From contig JAPOYD010000149.1 in assembly GCA_026706735.1 (NCBI GenBank), forward strand, positions 1 through 56,470: a stretch of 56,470 nt of DNA. Reading direction: 5' to 3'. The DNA is from Nitrospinota bacterium (GTDB lineage Bacteria > UBA8248). Under the pieces are notes generated by a model. It was not told the origin of the DNA, did not search any database, and saw only the letters and a program-made list of their open reading frames with translations. Positions 33,901 to 41,432 of the stretch are shown one piece after another (position 1 is the stretch's first letter; each line of letters starts with the position of its first letter). The translations under genes and the position numbers were made by a program.

Positions 33901-35171
33901 CCCTGCTGAAAGCCGGGGCAGACGTCAACGCCAAGGATGTTCGTGGCGACACTCCCCTTCATAAAGCAGCAGAGAAGGGTGATGCAAAGGCAATTGAGGC
34001 GCTCGTGAAGGGTGGAGCAGACGTGAATGCAAAATCGAAACACGGCAAAACCCCCCTACACACGGCGGCAAATGCCTACAACCAGAATCCCGCCGTCATC
34101 GTTGCCCTGGTAAAAGCCGGCGCAGACCCGAACGCGCGGGACAAGGATGGGGATACCTTGCTGCACGACGCCTTTCAAGCGGGGAAAGCCGCCGCCGCCA
34201 TCGCCCTGCTCAAGGCCGGAGCGGACCCGAACATCAAAGACCGCAACGGGGACAGGGCGGAGGACGTGGATAAGAAGAGTATCTCAAAACGCAACGATGT
34301 CAGGCAGGCCCTGGCCAAGGCGGGTTCACTGGGGCGCGCATACGGATCGGAGAAGAAGAAAAGAGAGTTGGCGAGAAGAAGGGCCGAGAGGAAAAGAGAA
34401 CTGGCGCGCAGAAGGGCCGAACGGCGCGCGCGCTCATCGTACAGTTCGTCTTCCTCGTATTCATCGAGCCGGAGCCGCTCGCGTTCGAGGTCGAGCGGCC
34501 TGTTCGGAAGCGGGGGCTCGGCCGCCCGGTCGTTGCGGGATCTGAGGGCGCGCATCGCGAGAGAGCGCAGGGCGCAGGAGCGTGAGAACGCGAGAATCCG
34601 CGCGGAGAACCGGCGCAAGCGGGCCGAACACAGACGGCGTCAGGAGCAGGCCCGCAGACGGGCGGAGGTCGACAGACAGCGGGCAGAGGCCCGCAGACAA
34701 GCGGAATACAGAAGACGGCAGGAGGAAAACAGGCGCCGCCAGGAGGCGAGACGCAAACGGCAAGCGCGCCTGCAACAGGAGCAGGAGATCGCCCGGCAAA
34801 GAAGGGAACACGAGCGGCGAGAAGCCGCTCGCCGTCGGGCTTGGATCGCGAAGAGCTACCCCTGCAGTGAGGAGAGCCCTCTTCCTGGTATGGGCGCGGG
34901 GTATATACGAAACCTGGAGCGTGCACGGACGGACACCAACTGGCAGGTCTGCCGAGCCTCGGTGAATGCGTCCGCGAATGATTTCCATCGCAAGTGCGTA
35001 AGCAAGAAACGAGCATGCAATGCAAACGGAGGGAGATTCACTTACGATGTATTCATACGCAATCCCAAGATCGGGTCCTGCGAACATACCTGGGAAATGA
35101 CATCGAGGTGCGCGCCCTATCAGCCCTGGTCTTTTACGCCGAGTCTAGGGAGCGGCGGCGCCGTCCGTTAG
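30990..35171 (+). CDS. Giant ankyrin-repeat lipoprotein
   Basis: A 1393-residue protein. The signal peptide ends in a lipobox-like VAASC near residue 21-25. Three related modules follow, each starting with a conserved NCxxWNTxxFFxxATPExVxxCLxAGADP block, separated by Ala/Lys/Pro-rich linkers. A long array then brings the total to about 28 ankyrin repeats, marked by LLKAGADxNARDKxGxTPLHxAA. The array is followed by an Arg/Glu-rich coiled-coil-like segment with SSSYSSSRSRSR, and a cysteine-containing C-terminal domain (CSEE, WQVCRAS, KRACNANGG, SCEHTWEMTSRC). The GTG start has AGGAGG 8 nt upstream. It probably lies on the envelope and binds proteins. Near-identical repeats suggest recent expansion or gene conversion. 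No enzyme domain is seen. Confidence 0.9.
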   Translation: MSNRWMKLAVLFALLTVAASCKTMDEESAPRAMKPPPAVAAPHLKSPAAANCAGWNTEDFFKTATPERVTNCLKAGADPNARNEMGFTPLHVAAEYNKSPAVAAALIKAGADPDARNNFGETPLDWAEFSDNSAVAALLKKATGVTGAPASKPRPAPAKATTARKVGRAAKVPAKETKAEARRASAVSGKGKTAAANCGSWNTQFFFRAATPENVADCLEAGADPNAREENGYARLHRAAYQSENPAVIAALLKAGADPNARDKLGYAPLHWAAPSNTNPGVFAVLLKAGADPNARNESGRTPLDLTITNKNPAVASLLEKITSESAQASKPGPAPAKATTARRVARAAKAPAKEAKAEASHASAVSGKETKKTAAANCAGWNTLSFFQAAAPERVDACLAAGADPRGRDKYGYTLLHGAASNENPAVVAALLKAGADPNARGKYDGETPLDWAARNKNPAVAAALLKAGADPKARGKYGNTPLHRAALSNKNPAVITALLKAGADLGAQNQLGSIPLDLAFSRGNIKITSILLDAFAEPQRKEYGFTRLHEAAFNQNLIFVSNLLKAGADPKARDKNNRRPLHWAANFNQNAAVITALLKAGADVNAPDKHDDTPLHCAARSSKNPAVITALLKAGADLKARNKKSNTPLHRAARSNKNPAVITALLKAGADLNSRDKQGVTPLHQAVWNKNPAVVAALLKAGADLNARDKWGDTPLHRAAWTKNPAVLTVLLKAGANPNARNKLGQTPLYRATRNKNPAVVAALLKAGADLNARDKYDSTPLHRTASNENPAVFAALLKAGADLNALDKNDATPLHNVALSNKNPAVVAALLKAGADLNARDKYGATPLHTAARWNNNPSVATALVKAGADLNALDKYGYTPFHKAAFYNKNPGVAAALLKAGADLNARNKYGATPLHYAASNKNPGVAAVLVAALVKAGADLNARDKNGATPLHGAVRRNENPAVFAALLKAGADVNAKDVRGDTPLHKAAEKGDAKAIEALVKGGADVNAKSKHGKTPLHTAANAYNQNPAVIVALVKAGADPNARDKDGDTLLHDAFQAGKAAAAIALLKAGADPNIKDRNGDRAEDVDKKSISKRNDVRQALAKAGSLGRAYGSEKKKRELARRRAERKRELARRRAERRARSSYSSSSSYSSSRSRSRSRSSGLFGSGGSAARSLRDLRARIARERRAQERENARIRAENRRKRAEHRRRQEQARRRAEVDRQRAEARRQAEYRRRQEENRRRQEARRKRQARLQQEQEIARQRREHERREAARRRAWIAKSYPCSEESPLPGMGAGYIRNLERARTDTNWQVCRASVNASANDFHRKCVSKKRACNANGGRFTYDVFIRNPKIGSCEHTWEMTSRCAPYQPWSFTPSLGSGGAVR

Positions 35172-35284
35172 GTGGATGACGTCCCGGTTGCAGTAGATAT
35201 GTTCGAGCGGCGCGCCACTTCGGCGATGACCAGAGAACACTATGGATTCACTTCCGGTGCAGGGGCCAGTTTTCCTTCCGAAAC

Positions 35285-35486
35285 GCGCGAGTTGCCCAAT
35301 CACGGCGTCTTGACCGGCTACCGCATCCACCGGGTCCTCGCCAACCGCTGGGAACTGACGCGGGCGTCCGGGGGCTGGAAGATCAAGAGCCGGAAGCTGC
35401 GCCCGCTCGACGGATCGGCACCGGCGCGCGATATCCTGGCCAATGCCTTGGCGAGCCACCGCCCCGCCGACTGAGGCGCAGGGCTC
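35285..35486 (+). pseudogene. Truncated second copy of the NTF2-like gene 3' end
   Basis: This segment encodes the last 63 residues of the NTF2-like protein (LPNHGVLTGYRIHRVLANRW onward to the stop at 35474) with only a few changes. The 5' two-thirds of the gene is missing. The frame extends upstream to 35172 but with unrelated residues. It is a duplicated fragment, not a working gene, and marks the right border of the ankyrin insertion or duplication. Confidence 0.8.
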
Positions 35487-35578
35487 TCTGCCGCGCCTTC
35501 TTGCTATGGTATAGTCACGGCAAACAAAAACCGCGCGCCGCTCCACCCGGTCGGGCGCAACCTATTCGGAGACAAGAC

Positions 35579-36505
35579 ATGAAAGAAGGCATGAGGCCCG
35601 GAGACCGCCTGCCCTATTCGGCCATCATCGATCGCAAGCCGCTCAAACTTCCCGACGGCGCGCGCCTGGTGCTCTGGCCCGTCCTGGCGCTGGAGGTGTG
35701 GGACATCGTCCGGCCCATGGCGCGCATGGTGATCCCCCCGCCCCAGGGGGTGCCGATGCTCCCCGATCATCCCAACTGGAGCTGGCACGAATACGGCATG
35801 CGGGTCGGGGTGTGGCGCATCAAGCGGATGCTCGACGATCTGGGCGTGCGCCCGACGGTGACGCTGAACGCCCGCACCTGCCTGGAATACCCGCGCGTCG
35901 CCGAGGCCTGCCTGGAAGCGGGCTGGGAGTTCAACGCCCATTCTTACGAGCAGGTGCCGATGCACAAGCTAGATGACGAGCGCGCGACGATCGACCAGTG
36001 CATGCGCATCATCACGGATTTCTGCGGCAAGAGGCCGCGCGGCTGGTTCGGTCCGGGGCTGACCCAGACGTACCAGACGCTGGATTTGCTCGCCGAGGCC
36101 GGTATCGAATACATCGGCGACTGGGTGCTCGACGACCAGCCGGTGCACGTGAAGACGACGGCCGGCAAGTCGGTCGTGGCGCTGCCCTACAACTACGAGC
36201 TCCACGACATCGTGAGCATGGCGATCCAGTACCATGAGTCCCGGGTCTTCCGCGACCGCGCGATTGATTACTTCGAAACCGTCTATGCCGAAAGCCACGA
36301 ATCCACCAAGGTGATGTCGATCGCCATGCATCCCTACCTTTCGGGCTCGCCGCACCGGATCAAATACGTGCGCGAGACCTTCGAGCATATCCTCTCCAAA
36401 CCGGGAGTGGTTTGCTGGGACGGCGAGCAGATACTGGACTGGTTCCTGACCGAGCGCCCGGCGCCGAAACCCCGGAAACGCCGCGCCAGAAGGAAAAAGG
36501 CCTAG
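35579..36505 (+). CDS. Polysaccharide deacetylase family protein (PuuE/NodB-like)
   Basis: A 308-residue carbohydrate-esterase-4-like barrel without a signal peptide. Visible blocks are LVLWPVLALEVWD, the substrate-site HPNWSWHEYGMRVGVWRI, TVTLNARTCLEYP, WEFNAHSYEQVPM (metal His region), RGWFGPGLTQTYQTLDLLAEAG and the late IAMHPYLSGSPHR. Cytoplasmic members of this type act on allantoin, peptidoglycan precursors or other amides rather than polymers. GGAG lies 7 nt before the ATG. The C-terminus is a Lys/Arg-rich tail (PKPRKRRARRKKA). Confidence 0.88.
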   Translation: MKEGMRPGDRLPYSAIIDRKPLKLPDGARLVLWPVLALEVWDIVRPMARMVIPPPQGVPMLPDHPNWSWHEYGMRVGVWRIKRMLDDLGVRPTVTLNARTCLEYPRVAEACLEAGWEFNAHSYEQVPMHKLDDERATIDQCMRIITDFCGKRPRGWFGPGLTQTYQTLDLLAEAGIEYIGDWVLDDQPVHVKTTAGKSVVALPYNYELHDIVSMAIQYHESRVFRDRAIDYFETVYAESHESTKVMSIAMHPYLSGSPHRIKYVRETFEHILSKPGVVCWDGEQILDWFLTERPAPKPRKRRARRKKA

Positions 36506-36528
36506 TCCCGGAACCGGGAAGGACGAAC

Positions 36529-36713
36529 ATGAGCGATCTCGACATCGCCGATCCCATCAACGAGACGCGCCCCCCTCCGGGGAGCCGGTGCGGGCGGACT
36601 CGCTGACCGGGTACGACGGCAAGGTCGCCGGGTTCTGCCATCCCGGTTGTCGCGACCGGTTCGAGGCCGCTATCCGTCATTTCGAGCAAGCGGCGGCGAG
36701 AGCCGCCGGGTAG
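36529..36713 (+). pseudogene. Frameshifted small YHS-like domain gene
   Basis: From the ATG at 36529 (GGAAGG upstream) the frame reads MSDLDIADPINETRPP and then stops early at 36603. Moving by one base near the C-run at about 36571-36576 restores SGEPVRADSLTGYDGKVAGF, then CHPGCRDRFEAA, to a stop at 36713. The joined protein resembles small YHS-like proteins with a CPWSG motif and an FCNPGCRDKF end. The first cysteine position is Arg here. It is either a decaying gene or a base missed in a C-run. Confidence 0.55.
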
Positions 36714-36769
36714 CGACTCGTTTGCCGGAAGCGGATATGAAGGAAAAAAGGGGGTGAAGCCCGTCGCGT

Positions 36770-37231
36770 TCAACCGTCCTGCGGGGCGGATGGCGCGGAC
36801 GTGCGCCGGATGAGTTCCATAAGCGCGTTGTTTTGACCTTCCAGAGCCTTCATGGTTTCGCGATGTTGTTCGCTTTGCGCCTCTCGCTGGGCGCTCAACG
36901 CCGCCATGGTTACGCGATGCTGTTCGCTTTGTGCCTTGCGCCGGGCCTTTATCGACGCCATGTTTCCTTGATGCCGGCGTTCTATCTCCTTCATGTTTTT
37001 TCTATGTTGTTCGGCGTAGCGATTAAAGTCTTTGTGTAAAACAAAAAGTCCATGCCCGGCCACAATACATTTTGCGGCTCCGACGATGGCGGCGACCCAT
37101 ACGGAGGCTCTCTGCACGGCGAGTGAGGCTTCTTGCAGAGCCAGGGAAGCCTGTTGCAGTTCGAGCATTTCTTTTTGCATGGAAAGGGAAGCCAGCTGCA
37201 CGGTGAGGTTTCCGGTTTCGAATACCGTCAT
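36770..37231 (-). CDS. Small membrane coiled-coil protein with QSEQHR repeats
   Basis: A 153-residue protein of no recognised family. The N-terminal 45 residues form an amphipathic helix with repeating LQQASLALQEASLAVQRAS. A hydrophobic segment follows at about 46-66 (VWVAAIVGAAKCIVAGHGLFV), then a long charged coiled-coil with a repeated unit (AQSEQHRVTMAALSAQRE, AQSEQHRETMKALEGQNN). It probably anchors a helical rod to the membrane. A protein of similar design is encoded at 39365, on the other side of the leuCD pair. Confidence 0.6.
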   Translation of the reverse strand: MTVFETGNLTVQLASLSMQKEMLELQQASLALQEASLAVQRASVWVAAIVGAAKCIVAGHGLFVLHKDFNRYAEQHRKNMKEIERRHQGNMASIKARRKAQSEQHRVTMAALSAQREAQSEQHRETMKALEGQNNALMELIRRTSAPSAPQDG

Positions 37232-37403
37232 TCGGTTCTCTCCGGTCTGCCTCGTGGAGCAGGTTGTCCAGTTTCTCCCGGAACGGATGATTCGTCAAAT
37301 GGACGGCGAATCCACCGCGAAGCGCACGCCCTGTTACAATTCCGCGCCCTCGGTTTTTGGTGTATACAGGTGCTCCGGCTAGGTATTGATGAAGGAGAAA
37401 ATC

Positions 37404-38660
37404 GTGGGCCAGACGATGGCGGAGAAAATCCTCTCCGCGCACTCTGGATGCGAGGCCAGGGCGGGCGATCTGGTGATCGCGGAACTCGACTACGTCATGG
37501 CGGGCGACGCCAAGGGGCCGAAGGCGGTCGATATCTTCCGCGAGGCGGGTTTCGAGTTCCGGATGGACCCGAAAAAAACGGATTTCATCATCGATCATTT
37601 CGTGCCTGCCCAGGACGTGCTCTGGGCGAACCACCACAAGAAGCTCAGAATCTTCGGCGCCGAATACGGCGTCGAGGTATTCGAGCCGGGGGCAGGGGTG
37701 TGCCATACGGTAGTGACCGAAGAGGGCCGCGTGGGGCCGGGCGCGCTCACCGTCGGCGGCGACAGCCACGTGTGCACCTACGGGGCGCTGGGCGCGATGG
37801 GCGTGGCCGTGGAGAGCGTGGAGATCGCCTCCGCCTACGCCACCGGGAAGATGTGGTTCAAGACGCCCGAGAGCATCCGCGTGGAGTTCACCGGCTCGCT
37901 CGCTCATGGTGTGTTCTCGAAAGACATGGAACTCGTCCTTGCGCGCGAGATGGGCGAGAACGGCGCGAACTACATGGCGGTGGAATACGGCGGCACGGCA
38001 CTTGCGGGCCTCTCGATGGACGCGCGCTTCACGGTCGCGAACATGTCGGTGGATATGGGAGCGAAGACGGGCATCATGGAGGTGGACGATAAGACGCTCG
38101 AATGGGCGCGGGCGCACGGCGCTCCTGTGGACGGAGCGGTGGCCCCGGATGAGGACGCCGTCTACGCCCGGAGAATCCATCTCGACGTTTCCGGGCTCAC
38201 GCCCGTCGTGGCCGCGCCGCCCGCCACGGGCAACGCGCACGCAATCGAGGAGTACGCGGGTCTGCCCGTTCAGCAGGCGTTCGTGGGCACCTGCACGAAC
38301 GGCAGGCTCGAGGACATCGAGATCGCGGCAAGGGTCGTGCGCGGCAGGAAAATCGCGCCGGGCGTTCGCTTCTACGTCGCGCCCACGAGCAAGAAGATAT
38401 ACGAGGCCGCCGCCGCGAGCGGGGCCATCGGGGCCTTGGCCGAAGCGGGCGCCGCCGTGCTCACCGCCGCGTGCGGGCCTTGCGCCTCGATGACGGGAAA
38501 CGGCTGTCTGGCCGACGGGGAGCGCGCCATATCCTCCGCCAACCGCAATTTCCCGGGCAGGCTCGGGAGCAAGGAGGCCGAGATCTATCTGGGCTCCCCG
38601 GCCACGGTGGCGGCGAGCGCGGTGACGGGCCGCATCACGGACCCCAGGGAATTTTTATAA
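37404..38660 (+). CDS. leuC: Aconitase-family dehydratase large subunit (LeuC-like)
   Basis: A 418-residue large subunit of the short, archaeal/HacA type of 3-isopropylmalate or homoaconitate hydratase. It begins GQTMAEKILSAHSG and contains DSHVCTYGALGAMG, the [4Fe-4S] ligands in GTCTNGR and ACGPCASMTGNG, and SANRNFPGRLGS. AAGGAG (37392-37397) 6 nt before the GTG at 37404 supports this start over the ATG at 37389. It forms a pair with leuD 50 nt downstream. No leuA or leuB lies nearby, so a role with another 2-alkylmalate is possible. Confidence 0.9.
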   Translation: MGQTMAEKILSAHSGCEARAGDLVIAELDYVMAGDAKGPKAVDIFREAGFEFRMDPKKTDFIIDHFVPAQDVLWANHHKKLRIFGAEYGVEVFEPGAGVCHTVVTEEGRVGPGALTVGGDSHVCTYGALGAMGVAVESVEIASAYATGKMWFKTPESIRVEFTGSLAHGVFSKDMELVLAREMGENGANYMAVEYGGTALAGLSMDARFTVANMSVDMGAKTGIMEVDDKTLEWARAHGAPVDGAVAPDEDAVYARRIHLDVSGLTPVVAAPPATGNAHAIEEYAGLPVQQAFVGTCTNGRLEDIEIAARVVRGRKIAPGVRFYVAPTSKKIYEAAAASGAIGALAEAGAAVLTAACGPCASMTGNGCLADGERAISSANRNFPGRLGSKEAEIYLGSPATVAASAVTGRITDPREFL

Positions 38661-38710
38661 GGCTCAGCATTCATGGTGAGTACGGCGATTTTTGCAGGGA
38701 GGATTACGTT

Positions 38711-39196
38711 TTGGCGATGAGAGGGCGCGTCCACCGCTTCGGCGATGACATCAGCACCGACGTGCATCTGTCCGTGAAATACCGCCCGCCGCGCACGACG
38801 CTGGAAGAACTCAAGCGCGACGCCTTCAGGGAACTCGATCCCGATTTCTCCGCCAACGTTCAGCCCGGCGACGTGGTGGTGGCGGGGGAGAACTTCGGCC
38901 TCGTCAGCAGCCGGCAGGATGCCGCCGTCGTGCTCCGGGATCTCGGCGTGAGCTGCGTGCTCGCCAGGAGTTTCGGTCACATGTTCTACCGAAACGCCAT
39001 CAACTCGGGCCTTCCCGTGATCGCCTGCGACACCGACGCCATCCGCGCGGGCGATGAGATAGAGGTCGACCCGGTGAAGGGAGAGGCCCGCGTAGGCGAT
39101 GAGACCATCACCTTCACGCCGTTTCCCGACGGCCTGTGGGCGATGATCGAGGCGGGCGGCCTCGTTCCGTACCTGCAGGCGAAGGGCGATTTCTAG
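38711..39196 (+). CDS. leuD: Aconitase-family dehydratase small subunit (LeuD-like)
   Basis: A 161-residue swivel domain that completes the LeuCD enzyme. Key segments are RGRVHRFGDDISTDVHLS, VAGENFGLVSSRQDAA (the usual GxNFGxGSSRE site), SFGHMFYRNAINSGLPV and the C-terminal LVPYLQAKGDF. Note LVSSRQ where most have GCGSSRE, which may alter substrate choice. AGGGAGGA 7 nt upstream supports the TTG at 38711; the ATG at 38717 is the alternative. Confidence 0.9.
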   Translation: MAMRGRVHRFGDDISTDVHLSVKYRPPRTTLEELKRDAFRELDPDFSANVQPGDVVVAGENFGLVSSRQDAAVVLRDLGVSCVLARSFGHMFYRNAINSGLPVIACDTDAIRAGDEIEVDPVKGEARVGDETITFTPFPDGLWAMIEAGGLVPYLQAKGDF

Positions 39197-39364
39197 GAAA
39201 ATGATTTAATCCCGGATTTTCCCACGTTTTCCCCAGCGCTTTCGTTATTATTTCGTTTATGCTAATATCCATATTGACCTATCAATAAAGAGGACCCACC
39301 CGAGGTGAGACGAGTTGATGGCGTCTCGCGTTTTGATTTATTCTCAGGCGTGGGAGAAAGGGAA
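39197..39364. other. AT-rich spacer before the small membrane protein gene
   Basis: No gene is present. TTGACC near 39273 within an AT-rich run may belong to a promoter for the gene at 39365, but no convincing -10 element was placed. Confidence 0.3.
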
Positions 39365-39730
39365 ATGACGGAATTCCAGCAGGCGACTTTACTCGTGGGA
39401 TGGGTTCAGGCCGGCGTGGCCCTGTTCGTGGGCATGGTGCAATCGAGCCTGTTTTTTTACGGCATCAAGCGGATGAGCGACGCCTCGGAGAGGCGCGCCC
39501 AGCAAACGGATAAACAGATAGACGCCATGATGAGGCAGATCGACCTCATGGCCGACGCCTTTGCCAGGCAGCACGAAGAGTCCATGAAGCGAACGGACGC
39601 GCTGATAAAGCTGCAGGAAGATACCTCGAAGCGGACGGACGCGCTGCTCAAACAAAGCGAACTGACGATGAAGCAAAGCGAGACGGCGATGCTCGCCTTG
39701 CGCCGCCTGCTCGAGAGAACCGCCGACTGA
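39365..39730 (+). CDS. Small membrane coiled-coil protein
   Basis: A 121-residue protein of no recognised family. Residues 10-33 form a membrane helix (LLVGWVQAGVALFVGMVQSSLFFYG). After it comes a charged coiled-coil with repeated units such as KRTDALIKLQEDTS, KRTDALLKQSELTM and KQSETAM. The ATG at 39365 begins right before the hydrophobic part; the frame is open to 39305 but with no ribosome site. The design (short N-terminus, one helix, Gln/Glu-rich rod with TM pairs) resembles the protein at 36770-37231. Confidence 0.6.
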   Translation: MTEFQQATLLVGWVQAGVALFVGMVQSSLFFYGIKRMSDASERRAQQTDKQIDAMMRQIDLMADAFARQHEESMKRTDALIKLQEDTSKRTDALLKQSELTMKQSETAMLALRRLLERTAD

Positions 39731-39850
39731 CGTCGGGCCGACAGGCGGCATTTCAAGGAGTTGTTGAATAAGTCCTTTTCGGGGCAGCGAACGCTCCCTC
39801 CCTCTTCGGTCGGGAGCGACCTCCCCGGTCGCGTCGAACCCTCATTCCTC

Positions 39851-40110
39851 GGGCCTGTTGAAAAACCCGCCTCGCTCGTCATTCCCCCGCCCTGAAAACG
39901 AACCCCCCCTACCCCCCCTTGACAGGGGTCAAACGCGAGTGAGGAACGAGCGTTTGCATAAGCCATTGACGGGAAACACATCGGCTCGCAAAACCTCCCT
40001 CTTCGGTCGGTTTTGACCCTGTCAAGGGGGGGTAGGGGGGGTTGCCTTTTATTGGATTTCTCTTTCAAGAGGGTTGCCTGTGCCCTCTCAGGGACTTTTC
40101 CAACAGCCCC
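39851..40110. repeat. Intergenic repeat B bounded by inverted TGTTGAAAA-type ends
   Basis: The left end GGGCCTGTTGAAAAACCC (39851) is mirrored by GGGACTTTTCCAACAGCCCC (40091-40110). The 143-bp MITE-like element at 39901-40043 lies inside. A further single TTGTTGAATAAG end lies at 39761. The segment fills the space between two convergent genes and ends 1 bp before the GGCT stop codon. Confidence 0.6.
39901..40043 (+). mobile_element. MITE-like 143-bp element, copy 1
   Basis: About 34-bp terminal inverted repeats start AACCCCCCCTACCCCCCCTT and end with the mirror image, running GTCAAGG into the G/T-rich end. The core includes GTTTGCATAAGCCATTGACG and CCTCCCTCTTCGGTCGG. A nearly identical copy lies in reverse orientation at 50963-51104. 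No protein is encoded. The whole unit could fold as one long hairpin. Confidence 0.75.
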
Positions 40111-40111
40111 A

Positions 40112-40588
40112 TCAGGAAAAGCCTTCCTCCAGAACGGCCTCCAGCACATCCATCGGCAGGTCGAAATCCCTATAACCCTGCCGCAGCGTCTCGACGTAGT
40201 GCGCCGCCGGGCGCGCCGCCCGCAAGGGATGCCGCATGATGTAGAGCATGGCCTGGAGCGGGCCGTCCGCCGTGATGATCTCCACCTCTTGCCGGTCGTA
40301 GAGCGCCGGGTAGTCCTCGAAATGATCGAGCGCGGGCAGATCGTCGGGGTGTAAGCGAAACAGCGCGCCGGGCGTTTCGGCGCCCGTCTCGGGCGTGACG
40401 GTGGCCCAGCCGGGCTGGCTGGAGGCCGCCGCCGCGGGCAGGGCGATGGCGAGGCGGTAATCCACCAGACGCGCCGGACATACGGGCGTACTCTTTGGAC
40501 AGAGGGATTTCATTTGCGCGACGTGCAGGTTCGCCCCGTAGGCGAAGTAGTTGAACTCAGGCGTAGCCGAGGTTGTCGTCCTCCTCAT
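40112..40588 (-). CDS. Gamma-glutamylcyclotransferase-like (AIG2-fold) protein
   Basis: A 158-residue GGCT-fold protein. The substrate loop is NYFAYGANLHVAQM, and ALDHFEDYPALYDR supplies the usual catalytic Glu region. Members turn gamma-glutamyl amines or peptides into 5-oxoproline. No in-frame start follows the cupin stop before the YGAN motif, so the ATG at 40588, overlapping the cupin gene by 32 bp, is taken as the start; its spacing to GGGAGG is short. It is the last gene of the leftward 13-gene cluster. Confidence 0.8.
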   Translation of the reverse strand: MRRTTTSATPEFNYFAYGANLHVAQMKSLCPKSTPVCPARLVDYRLAIALPAAAASSQPGWATVTPETGAETPGALFRLHPDDLPALDHFEDYPALYDRQEVEIITADGPLQAMLYIMRHPLRAARPAAHYVETLRQGYRDFDLPMDVLEAVLEEGFS

Positions 40589-40952
40589 CGCCCTCCCAGT
40601 CGAGGTCGATGACCGGCGGATCGCTCCCGTCATTCGGGAAGGCGAGCAGGAGCTTGGCCTTCTCCTCTCCAATCTGGGCGGCGCTGTGGATCGCCTCCTC
40701 GCGGATGGTGATCACCTCGCCCTGCTGGACGAGGACGAGTTCTTCTTCGACGTTGAACTGCATCTGACCCTCGATGACGATCACGGCTTCTTCCTCATCG
40801 TGCGTGTGGTAGGGCACGAAGGCTCCGGCGGGCTGCTCGACCTCGAATACGCGGTAGTCGCGCTCGGCCAGAGCGGAGATGATCTCCTCCTGCTCGGGTT
40901 CGCATTGGTACGCTATGGCGACGTCTTCTAAGCGATAGGCCGGCTTCTTCAT
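40557..40952 (-). CDS. Cupin domain protein
   Basis: A 131-residue single cupin. Motif 1 is FVPYHTHDEEEAVIVIEGQ and motif 2 is QQGEVITIREEAIHSA, with metal ligands in HTH, the Glu and a later His. The C-terminus is very acidic (DLDWEGDEEDDNLGYA). No enzyme activity can be assigned; storage-type or quercetinase-like cupins are possible relatives. It lies between yqeY and the GGCT gene in the same direction. Confidence 0.82.
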   Translation of the reverse strand: MKKPAYRLEDVAIAYQCEPEQEEIISALAERDYRVFEVEQPAGAFVPYHTHDEEEAVIVIEGQMQFNVEEELVLVQQGEVITIREEAIHSAAQIGEEKAKLLLAFPNDGSDPPVIDLDWEGDEEDDNLGYA

Positions 40953-40971
40953 TTGGAGACCTCCTTCTTAC

Positions 40972-41421
40972 CTAAGTGCCCAGGAGTTTCCGGACCGCCT
41001 GGGAAATCCGGGCGCCCGTAGCGCGCCCGGCCAGTTCACGAGTGAGAATTCCCATTACCTTGCCCATGTCTTTCATCGAGGAGGCCCCGGTTTCCTCGAT
41101 GATCGCCTGGGCGACGGATTCGATTTCCGCATCCTCCATCTGCGCCGGTAGATAGCCCTGGATGATCCGTATCTCATCGCGTTCCTGCCGGGCCATATCC
41201 TCGCGGTCAGCGGCTGCGTACTGCTCGGCGGCTTCCTCTCGTTTCTTTATCATACTTTGGAGCAGTTTGAGAATATCTTTTTGCGAAGTTTCTTCACCGC
41301 CTTCCTTGTCCTTGTTCAAAATCTCGGCGCGCACCATCCGGATGGTGGAGAGCCTGAGCGTCTCCTTCGCGCGCATGGCGGCCTTCATGTCTTCGGTGAG
41401 CGCGTCTCGAATGCTCGACAA
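40972..41421 (-). CDS. yqeY: GatB/YqeY domain protein
   Basis: A 149-residue YqeY protein. It starts IRDALTEDMKAAMRAKE, continues LSTIRMVRAEILNKDKE, and ends in the tail-like module IIEETGASSMKDMGKVMGIL, matching the YqeY family that resembles the tRNA-binding end of GatB. The biochemical role is unsettled; a link to tRNA-dependent amidation is the usual inference. It has full family length and lies 12 nt after vanZ. Confidence 0.93.
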   Translation of the reverse strand: MSSIRDALTEDMKAAMRAKETLRLSTIRMVRAEILNKDKEGGEETSQKDILKLLQSMIKKREEAAEQYAAADREDMARQERDEIRIIQGYLPAQMEDAEIESVAQAIIEETGASSMKDMGKVMGILTRELAGRATGARISQAVRKLLGT

Positions 41422-41432
41422 CGTGTATTCTC

